The notes beneath the pieces are model-generated. The model was not told the DNA's origin, searched no databases, and saw only the letters and a list, made by a program, of their open reading frames with translations. Both the position numbers and the translations under genes were made by a program. From Paranoxybacillus sp035645275 (GTDB taxonomy: Bacteria; Bacillota; Bacilli; Bacillales; Anoxybacillaceae): a DNA stretch of 47,849 bases. This document shows, one piece after another, positions 41,882 through 47,849 of the stretch (position 1 is the stretch's first letter; the number at the start of each line of letters is the position of its first letter). The stretch spans positions 1-47,849 of the forward strand of contig DASQMX010000006.1 of the NCBI GenBank assembly GCA_035645275.1, given 5' to 3'.

Positions 41882-42064
41882 ATGAAAATATATTTTTTCT
41901 ATATAGGACTTGGAATTGTTTTTTTAGTAACGATGATTTCGACATTGATAGCAAAAGCAACCACTCTACTCAAAAGTTTAAGTGTCATTAGCTTCATTTC
42001 CTATCTTATTTTAGCCCTTTTCTCTATTAGAAATACTAAGGAGGAAAATGATACTAAAAACTAA
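41882..42064 (+). CDS. Small membrane protein, 60 residues, unknown
   Basis: Starts MKIYFFYIGLGIVFLVTMIS (first helix, about 4-26), then a short loop TLLKSLSV, a second helix ISFISYLILALFSI, and a charged tail NTKEENDTKN. The GAAAGG site lies 10 nt before this ATG; an upstream ATG (41870) is too near it. It is probably co-transcribed with the GNAT gene and closed by the terminator at 42070. Not recognised. Confidence 0.6.
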   Translation: MKIYFFYIGLGIVFLVTMISTLIAKATTLLKSLSVISFISYLILALFSIRNTKEENDTKN

Positions 42065-42069
42065 CAAAA

Positions 42070-42098
42070 ACAACCATTTCTCAATGGTTGTTTTTTTA
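42070..42098 (+). terminator. Terminator after the small membrane protein
   Basis: AACAACCATT / AATGGTTGTT with loop TCTC (approx.) and TTTTTTT. Confidence 0.88.
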
Positions 42099-42146
42099 CA
42101 AAAATATCATCTATATAGAACTACTTAACTAATTAATCACACATAA

Positions 42147-42605
42147 TCATTTCACTGGAACATACATATCAAACTTACGCTTGTTTTCAGAACGATTAAT
42201 GTCTTCGTCTTCTTCATGGTATATCTCTAAGCTAAGGGCACTATAATCTTTTTCATATCCGTTCTCTCTTAGCCAACGGAAGATGTTTATATATGCTTCT
42301 TCGACTTCTTTTGCAGGTCCGTGAAACGTGGCAAATGCATATTTCTGTTCCGGTAATTCAAGGGAAACCATTCCTTCTGGTACATGGTCAAAAGAATCCA
42401 CTTCTACTGTCACATAATAAGTAAAATCCGTTTTGCGATCATGAAATGGGCATATATATGCTTTACCTATCGGGTTAATAATTTCGTTTTCTCGCATCGC
42501 AAATTGTTCAAATAGTTTTGGAATCTGATTCCCTTGCGAATATGGCCCAGTCCACCCTATTCCAATCAATTTCAAAGGTGGCTTTACAACAATTTGAATA
42601 TCCAT
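42147..42605 (-). CDS. GyrI-like effector-binding domain protein
   Basis: 152 residues, the whole being an AraC-type effector-binding (GyrI-like) domain: MDIQIVVKPPLKLIGIGWTG, GKAYICPFHDRKTDFTYYVT, then LPEQKYAFATFHGPAKEVEE and SLEIYHEEDEDINR. Stand-alone members bind small hydrophobic cations (like Cass2) or inhibit gyrase; which applies here is unknown. No DNA-binding domain is present. GGAGG lies 10 nt before the ATG. Confidence 0.82.
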   Translation of the reverse strand: MDIQIVVKPPLKLIGIGWTGPYSQGNQIPKLFEQFAMRENEIINPIGKAYICPFHDRKTDFTYYVTVEVDSFDHVPEGMVSLELPEQKYAFATFHGPAKEVEEAYINIFRWLRENGYEKDYSALSLEIYHEEDEDINRSENKRKFDMYVPVK

Positions 42606-42689
42606 AGCAAAGTATCCTCCATTTATGATTTTAAGATGCTGTTAATGTTATTTATTAGACTGTTAGAAAAAGCTTCCTCTAAAATAAAT

Positions 42690-42728
42690 AAATCCTGCTT
42701 CCTTCAAACCCTGAAAGAAGCAGGATTT
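42690..42728. terminator. Terminator after topB
   Basis: AAATCCTGCTTC / GAAGCAGGATTT around a 15-nt loop; T-rich on the minus strand (TTTATTTATTTT). Confidence 0.78.
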
Positions 42729-42744
42729 ACGCTTTACTATTCCC

Positions 42745-44901
42745 TTATTCATTTCCAAAAGAAAAAGAGAGTTTCTTCTGCTTTTCGTCCCATACTAAAA
42801 ATGCATCAAATGTTTTCTCGCCTTTTTTGAATCCTTTAATCATGTCGGTTTTTCCATGTTGAAGCAATTTTTTTACGTTTGTTTGTGAAATCTTTTTTCC
42901 AAGAATGATTTTTGAGATCGTAAAAGAGCATTTTGTTTTCGCATAGTTGGCACAACCGTAAAACTCGCCTTTGTCAATCACCGTGCCGCCGCACAGCTTG
43001 CATGTACCAACGGACTTTCCAAGCGTTGTTTTCGATTTTGTTCGTTGGATCGATTCGGTATCAAGGCCAGTGAAGTTCCATGTTTCCGACATTTCAATCG
43101 CATCTTGAATAATTTTCGCTGACAGTTTCTTCACTTGTTCCATAAAGTTTGTCGCTGATGCTTTTCCTTCGCCAATTTCGCTTAAACGCTGTTCCCACTT
43201 AGCTGTCATTTCTGGTGAGGCTAAAATTTTATCCCCTATCGCCTCGATCAGCACTTTTCCTTTGTCTGTCGCATACACTTGGTTTTTCTTTACTTCAATA
43301 TATTTTCGTTCCTTCAGCATCGTAATAATACCGGCACGTGTCGCTTCCGTCCCGAGGCCTTCTGTTTTCATTAACACTTTTTCTAGCTCTTCATTGTCAA
43401 GAAACTTCCCCGCTGTTTTCATAAGGGTAATAAGTTGGCCTTCTGTATATCGTTTGGGCGGTTGCGTTTTTCCTTCTTTCACTTTTACTTTTTCAACATA
43501 GCCTTTCTCTCCCTGTTGGACATCAGGAAGTATCGCTAAGTCATCATCTTGCTCTCGCTGAAAAATGACTTTCCGCCAGCCTTCTTGTATTTGCTGTTTT
43601 CCTTTGGAAACAAATTCCGCTCTCTTATCGACGAGAGTGATAATCGTTGTATAGTCAAAAATGGCTTGTTCGTAATGGACGGCAATCAGACGGCGCACGA
43701 CTAAATCGTAAATTTTCCGTTCGTCGTTTGATAGTTTACTAGGATCCGTCACTTGTTCCGTTGGAATAATTGCATAGTGATCTGTTACCTTTTTTTCATT
43801 GACATATCGTTTGTTGTGAATAATTGAAGGATTCGGAAGCGGAAAAAGATCTTTATACTCTGGCAATCTACTTACTTTCTGCAAAATATCCGGGAATGTT
43901 TCCGCCTCCCCTCTCGTCACATAGTTCGAATCAGAACGAGGGTACGAAACAATTCCTTTTTGATATAAGCTTTGCAGAACATCGAGCGTTTTTTTCGGAG
44001 AAAACTGATACAGCTTGTTTGCCGTTGCTTGTAATGACGATAAGTTAAATAAAAGCGGTGGTTGAAACTCTTTTCGTTCCGTGTTCACTTCTTTTACTTC
44101 GGCGGCTTTATTCCGGCAAAACTCTGCAATCTTCTTTGCTAATTCTTTGTCTTTCAAGCGGGACTCATTATCTTTTACCCATTTCCCCTCATATTGCTTC
44201 CCATCTATATTAAATGTCGCCAGCACTTCCCAGAATGGTTCTGACTTAAAATTTTCAATCTCTTTTTCCCGTTTTACGATTAACGCCAGTGTCGGTGTTT
44301 GGACACGTCCGGCGGAAAATACGTCGTTCATCCCTTTCTTTTTTAATAAAATGCTGTAAATTCTTGAAGCATTCATGCCAACTAACCAATCGGCGCATGC
44401 TCTTGCATATGCTTCATAATATAAATTTCTTGTTTCACTTTCATCTAACAAGCTCTTAAATCCTTCATAAATCGCTTTCGGTGTCAACGAGGAAATCCAG
44501 AGCCGCTTCATCGGCTTTTTCACACCACTCATTTGAATAATATTACGAATAATTAACTCCCCTTCACGTCCGGCGTCTCCTGCATGAATAATTTCTGTCA
44601 CTTCTGGTTTCCGTAACAACTCTTTAATGATTTTAAATTGTTTTGCTTTTGATTGCTCTAACTCATATTCAAACCGCTCTGGAATAATGGGTAATGTATC
44701 AATGACCCATTTCTTCCATTCAGGACGATAATGTTCTGGGGGAGCAAGTTGAAAAAGATGACCAACCGCCCACGTCATAAATGCTCCTTTTGGAAACAAT
44801 TCGTTTGGATAGATTTCAATATACCCTTGATGCTTTTTTGACTTAAATGGTGATGCAAGAGTAACGCCTTGATCCGGCTTCTCGGCGATAATCACTTTCA
44901 T
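42745..44901 (-). CDS. topB: DNA topoisomerase III
   Basis: 718 residues of the type IA family. The Toprim domain holds MKVIIAEKPDQGVTLASPF and IIHAGDAGREGELIIRNI (acidic triad E, D-x-D replaced by D-A-G-R-E), and the catalytic tyrosine is in GIVSYPRSDSNYVTRGEAE. AGRVQTPTLALIVKREKEI and TEATRAGIITMLKERKYI are family blocks. A C-terminal zinc-ribbon-like segment CKLCGGTVIDKGEFYGC and KTKCSFTI is present. It decatenates DNA. The ATG follows AAGGAG by 9 nt. Confidence 0.94.
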   Translation of the reverse strand: MKVIIAEKPDQGVTLASPFKSKKHQGYIEIYPNELFPKGAFMTWAVGHLFQLAPPEHYRPEWKKWVIDTLPIIPERFEYELEQSKAKQFKIIKELLRKPEVTEIIHAGDAGREGELIIRNIIQMSGVKKPMKRLWISSLTPKAIYEGFKSLLDESETRNLYYEAYARACADWLVGMNASRIYSILLKKKGMNDVFSAGRVQTPTLALIVKREKEIENFKSEPFWEVLATFNIDGKQYEGKWVKDNESRLKDKELAKKIAEFCRNKAAEVKEVNTERKEFQPPLLFNLSSLQATANKLYQFSPKKTLDVLQSLYQKGIVSYPRSDSNYVTRGEAETFPDILQKVSRLPEYKDLFPLPNPSIIHNKRYVNEKKVTDHYAIIPTEQVTDPSKLSNDERKIYDLVVRRLIAVHYEQAIFDYTTIITLVDKRAEFVSKGKQQIQEGWRKVIFQREQDDDLAILPDVQQGEKGYVEKVKVKEGKTQPPKRYTEGQLITLMKTAGKFLDNEELEKVLMKTEGLGTEATRAGIITMLKERKYIEVKKNQVYATDKGKVLIEAIGDKILASPEMTAKWEQRLSEIGEGKASATNFMEQVKKLSAKIIQDAIEMSETWNFTGLDTESIQRTKSKTTLGKSVGTCKLCGGTVIDKGEFYGCANYAKTKCSFTISKIILGKKISQTNVKKLLQHGKTDMIKGFKKGEKTFDAFLVWDEKQKKLSFSFGNE

Positions 44902-44937
44902 GCTTTTTTCTCCTTACATCTTTGTAAATCATATATG

Positions 44938-45156
44938 TTAACATATCATACTTTGGAGAAAAACACACGGCAATAATTTTTCGCATGTATAACTGCCATA
45001 AATATCGGCATGATCAAATGTGGTAATTCCATTTTCTAAACAAAACTCAATGAGGCTTAATGTCTCTTCTTTTGAATAGTTCCATTCTGCTAGACGCCAT
45101 AAGCCATGAATAATACGGGAAAACGTCAAATCTTCTGCCAAGCGGATTCGTTCCAT
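44938..45156 (-). pseudogene. Aldo/keto reductase, N-terminal remnant
   Basis: The first about 62 residues, MERIRLAEDLTFSRIIHGLW then LAEWNYSKEETLSLIEFCLE and NGITTFDHADIYGSYTCEKL, match the N-terminus of YqkF/YdhF-type aldo/keto reductases, including the catalytic-site DHADIYG. A full enzyme has about 300 residues; here it ends with unrelated PCVFLQSMIC. The catalytic Lys and His are missing, so it is inactive. GGAGGG lies 7 nt before the second ATG (45156), showing a formerly real start. Confidence 0.75.
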
Positions 45157-45162
45157 TTTCAT

Positions 45163-45530
45163 CCCTCCGTATGCTGTTTTTTATGTATAGACAATTTTTT
45201 ATTATGTAGCAAAATTTAGGAATTGTAAAATAAATCATTGCATTCTTTTAGCGTTATTAATATTCAGTGTTTAAGCTACTCCCCTGAAATACATCGCGAC
45301 ATTCCCGTTGCTAAACGAAACTTTATTCATTCTTCTCCAAACGATGATCTGAAAAAACGGTTGACCGCACCAAGTTAGCCCCCAAAAACTCATGACTGAA
45401 TTTACGATTCGTACCTTTCCTTTGGCATTGTGTATGTATTTAATTAGCCCCCGCTGTCACACACCTTCTTAGTAAAAAATTTTCTAGCCTATCATCGATT
45501 AAGTCTCTTTTTCTGACACATACTACATAC
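45163..45530. other. Gap before the PepF-type gene, no gene seen
   Basis: About 370 bp. GTTAGCCCCCAAAA and ATTAGCCCCCGCTG are two similar words about 60 bp apart. No ORF with a ribosome site. It should contain the promoter of the peptidase gene. Confidence 0.35.
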
Positions 45531-45553
45531 ACGCGGGAAAATAAAGGAAGGGG

Positions 45554-47500
45554 ATGACAGAAGTACCCATGAGAACGTTGAATAAGAGGTTATTTTCGCT
45601 GAAAACGAGAAAGCTGTGCACCATGTTGCTGGTGATTTCGCTATCATTCGGAATAGGTGCGCTTCCTACAAAAACGAGCGCTGAAGAACAGCAATCATCG
45701 AGACAAAACAACGAAAAATATACGTGGAATTTAGCCGACATTTACCCATCACAAGCGGATTTTGATAAAGATTATGAAGCGGTCTCTAAAATGCTTTCCA
45801 AAATCTCAGCTTATCAAGGCACATTGAGTAAAAAAACAAAGTTGGTAGAGTTTTTGCAGCTAAACGAAGCCATTTCCCGCAAAATTGAAAAATTATCACT
45901 GTATACTCACTTAAGGCAAGATTTGAACATTGAAGACAAAAAAGCTGCGCACCTTAAGGCAAAAATAGAAAAGCTTGTGTCGGAATACGCTTCAGCCACC
46001 GCTTTTATGGAACCGGAAATTTTGGCAATGCCAAAAAACAAATTAACGGCCCTAAAAAAAAGCCGCGAGTTGAAACCATATGCCCGCTATATGGAAAGCG
46101 TAATGAAAAGAAAACGGCATACTCTATCTAAAAAGGAAGAAGCCTTGCTTGCCAAACTCGCCCCGATGATGAATGACCCAGAAAACATTTATAACAACGC
46201 CTCACGCGGCGACTACACTCCAGCAGTTATAAAAAATGCAAACGGTAGAAGCATCCAATTAACAGGAGGAAACTATCTGGCCGAGCTAGAGAATCCGAAC
46301 CGCGAGTATCGAAAACGCGTCTTTAAAGCGTTTTTTACGAGTTATCGATCCATCCAAAACACATCTGCTGCGACATTGTATGCTTCCGTCAAAGCGGACG
46401 AACTGTATGCGCAAGCGCGCCGTTACAAATCCAGCCTTCATGCCGCTTTATCAGCTGACCATGTACCAGAACATGTTTTTACAAATCTTTTATCATCCGT
46501 CAATGAGAATCTTCATTATTTGCACGGTTATATCGAGTTGCGCAAAAACGTACTTCATATAGACAAAGTGCACGGATATGATATGTATGTTCCGCTTGTC
46601 AACGAGGCGGTTGCGAAAAAAATGAAATTCCCAATCGAACAGGCGCAATCGGTTATTCTTGAAGGGCTAAAACCGCTTGGAAAAGAATATGTGGCAAACG
46701 TCAAATATGCGTTTGAGCATCGCTGGCTGGACGTTTTTCCACGCGATAAAAAATATACAGGCGGTTATAATACATCAGCATATGACACTCACCCTTTTAT
46801 CTTGCTTAATTATGACCACTCGCTTGATGAAATGTTGACAATCGCTCATGAAATAGGCCATGCCATGAACTCCCTTTATACAAACAAAAAGCAGCCTTAT
46901 TATAACTCCGGTCAGTCGATTTTTACGGCGGAAGTGGCCTCAACAGCGAATGAATTAATCATGATGAACTACCTTCTCGGCAAAGCAAAAACAGATGAAG
47001 AAAAACTTTACTTATTGAACAAACAAATTGATCAAATAAGAGGAACGGTTTACACACAAGTGATGTATTCGGAGTTTGAAAAAGCGATTCACGACACAGT
47101 GCGCCATGGAGAAAGCTTAACAGCAGAGGAATTAAACGGTTTATGGCTCAAATTGCTGGGGAAATATCACGGAAATGCTTACGAAATCGATCAGGAAGCG
47201 GCACTAGGCTGGCTTCGCGTACCACACTTTTATAACCGGTTTTATGTATATAAATACGCAACCGCTATTGCTGCGGCATATGAACTTGTAAAACAGATGA
47301 ATGAAGATAAGACAGGAGCGGCAACAAAACGTTATCTTGAGTTTTTAAGTGCCGGCACGTCCGATGAACCACTTTCATTATTAAAAAAAGCGGGAGTTGA
47401 CATGACTTCCTCAGAGCCAATTACAAACCTTTTACGCTACTTTGGTTTTCTTATTGAAGAAATGGAGCAAATTTTACGGAAGCAAGGAAAAATAAAATAA
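45554..47500 (+). CDS. Exported oligoendopeptidase F-type metallopeptidase (M3B)
   Basis: 648 residues. The C-terminal two thirds is an M3 peptidase with zinc motif LTIAHEIGHAMNS near residue 434, followed by FTAEVASTANELIMMN (third ligand Glu) and the HFYNRFYVYKYATAIAAAYE block. Unlike usual cytosolic PepF (about 600 residues, starting near YTWNLADIYPS), this one carries about 50 extra N-terminal residues with a basic start and a hydrophobic core (LCTMLLVISLSFGIGALPTK) ending near TSAEE, a clear signal peptide. It is therefore predicted to act outside the cell on oligopeptides. The ATG at 45554 follows AAGGAAGGGG. Confidence 0.88.
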   Translation: MTEVPMRTLNKRLFSLKTRKLCTMLLVISLSFGIGALPTKTSAEEQQSSRQNNEKYTWNLADIYPSQADFDKDYEAVSKMLSKISAYQGTLSKKTKLVEFLQLNEAISRKIEKLSLYTHLRQDLNIEDKKAAHLKAKIEKLVSEYASATAFMEPEILAMPKNKLTALKKSRELKPYARYMESVMKRKRHTLSKKEEALLAKLAPMMNDPENIYNNASRGDYTPAVIKNANGRSIQLTGGNYLAELENPNREYRKRVFKAFFTSYRSIQNTSAATLYASVKADELYAQARRYKSSLHAALSADHVPEHVFTNLLSSVNENLHYLHGYIELRKNVLHIDKVHGYDMYVPLVNEAVAKKMKFPIEQAQSVILEGLKPLGKEYVANVKYAFEHRWLDVFPRDKKYTGGYNTSAYDTHPFILLNYDHSLDEMLTIAHEIGHAMNSLYTNKKQPYYNSGQSIFTAEVASTANELIMMNYLLGKAKTDEEKLYLLNKQIDQIRGTVYTQVMYSEFEKAIHDTVRHGESLTAEELNGLWLKLLGKYHGNAYEIDQEAALGWLRVPHFYNRFYVYKYATAIAAAYELVKQMNEDKTGAATKRYLEFLSAGTSDEPLSLLKKAGVDMTSSEPITNLLRYFGFLIEEMEQILRKQGKIK

Positions 47501-47585
47501 AGAAGCGAATCCATAAGTCTGGTGCTCTCTCCGATCATGATTCGTGTTATCGGAGAGAGTTTTTTATTATGGAGTTCGCTTCTTT
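47499..47585 (+). terminator. Two-tier terminator after the PepF-type gene
   Basis: Inner stem CTCTCTCCGAT / ATCGGAGAGAG followed by TTTTTT. An outer pairing AAAGAAGCGAA..CCATAA with TTATGG..TTCGCTTCTTT encloses it. Confidence 0.85.
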
Positions 47586-47590
47586 ATCTT

Positions 47591-47728
47591 CTATGATGCC
47601 TGGCTATCTTGTTTAGTGGCTGATAATTTTAGTTGCATCCGGAAAATAAGCGATTGAATGATGGAAAAACACCCGCCAACAACCCAGTAAAGCGACAAAG
47701 CAGCTGGAACAGCACGAGTGTTGATTAT
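47591..47728 (-). pseudogene. YidC/Oxa1 family membrane insertase, C-terminal remnant
   Basis: The frame ending at 47591 reads AVPAALSLYWVVGGCFSIIQ then SLIFRMQLKLSATKQDSQAS and stop. PAALSLYWVVGxxFSIxQ is the last transmembrane segment of YidC/SpoIIIJ/YqjG proteins. A stop codon and IS-like sequence lie directly upstream (beyond 47728), so about 200 N-terminal residues are missing. The fragment was probably cut off by insertion of the element at the right edge. Confidence 0.65.
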
Positions 47729-47739
47729 CTAAATTTTTC

Positions 47740-47849
47740 CATTAAAGAAGTTTAGACTCCCCCTATGTAGGAGGTACCAGTGAATTTCGGCGCGCACCTC
47801 TTTAGGTAGAGTATTCTGACTCAAGCGGCGAGAAAATTCGATGAAGGTG
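47740..47849. mobile_element. Probable end of an IS element at the right edge
   Basis: TTTAGACTCCCCCTATGTAG then GAGGTACCAGTGAATTTCGG contains a CTCCCCC..GGAGG hairpin, and a second one ACCTCTTTAGGT follows. Paired hairpins close to a junction with a broken gene are typical of IS200/IS605-type ends. No TIR partner or transposase is visible before the window stops. Confidence 0.35.

Noticed and set aside
1..47849. CRISPR array
   Set aside because: The repeats present (A, B, nested terminators) are dispersed, not regularly spaced direct repeats with unique spacers.
1..47849. Prophage or large genomic island
   Set aside because: No phage structural, integrase or recombinase genes; gene order is the conserved bacillar backbone with only small insertions.

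Overview
The window looks like a chromosomal contig from a thermophilic bacillus of the Geobacillus/Parageobacillus/Anoxybacillus group. This rests on gene order and protein likeness. The order ilvA-ypmP-degV-ypmQ-ypmR-ypmS, dfrA-thyA-ypjP and ypiP-brxA(yphP)-ilvD-ypgR-ypgQ-bsaA-metA follows the Bacillus subtilis ilvA-to-metA neighbourhood. The glutamate transporter is very close to GltT as remembered from G. stearothermophilus. GC content is moderate, start sites have strong AGGAGG-type ribosome sites, and small sporulation-type proteins (YjcZ, YuzL) are present. Both ends run into insertion-sequence-like DNA, which suggests the contig breaks at repeats. No search was run; all identifications are from memory of families.

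Layout. 1-400: start of a TnpB-like gene, its left-end hairpin, and a luciferase-like monooxygenase remnant. 480-4350: YuiH-like molybdoenzyme, OsmC protein, plsY, RsmF-type rRNA methyltransferase. 4600-9720 (minus): ypmS, ypmR, ypmQ, degV, ypmP, ilvA. 9960-15860 (minus): dfrA and thyA (folate/dTMP), a secreted PPEP/lethal-factor-like metalloprotease, gltT, ypjP, an aminotransferase. 16100-20400 (minus apart from one possible 24-aa peptide): YuzL, a 46-aa protein, YpiP methyltransferase, brxA, ilvD, and a Fur-box-preceded DUF1450 protein joined to an Ig-like remnant. 20900-27550 (minus): ypgR, an ABC-F ATPase, ypgQ, bsaA, an unknown 175-aa protein, fhs. 27720-28630: metA, divergent from fhs. 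29300-34750: two tiny genes (42 aa, YjcZ), the secreted protease InhA, a methyltransferase, a frameshifted DUF3892 gene, small unknown proteins, rraA. 34850: tRNA-Gln. 35600-45160: L,D-transpeptidase, M20 amidohydrolase, three GNAT acetyltransferases, an NAD epimerase, an Xre regulator, a GyrI-like protein, topB, an aldo/keto reductase remnant. 45550-47500: an exported PepF-type peptidase, then a YidC C-terminal remnant and a probable IS end.

The genes are mostly housekeeping: branched-chain amino acid synthesis (ilvA, ilvD), one-carbon and thymidylate metabolism (fhs, dfrA, thyA), methionine entry (metA), thiol/peroxide defence (brxA, bsaA, OsmC, SCO) and a set of secreted peptidases. The unusual content is in the gaps. 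One repeat family (A, four copies of about 125-130 bp) has two large hairpins and TTTAT at both ends, and looks like a non-autonomous IS200/IS605-type element or guide-RNA scaffold. A second hairpin family (B) resembles the left end of the truncated TnpB element. A third set consists of nested terminators whose outer stems covary while a GTGTCAGACCC...CACAATATATAG core is conserved. Other points are a DUF3892 gene broken exactly at an A AAA AAC slippery heptamer, a GC-richer multi-hairpin segment after rraA, and a gene-poor repeat cluster between tRNA-Gln and the L,D-transpeptidase.
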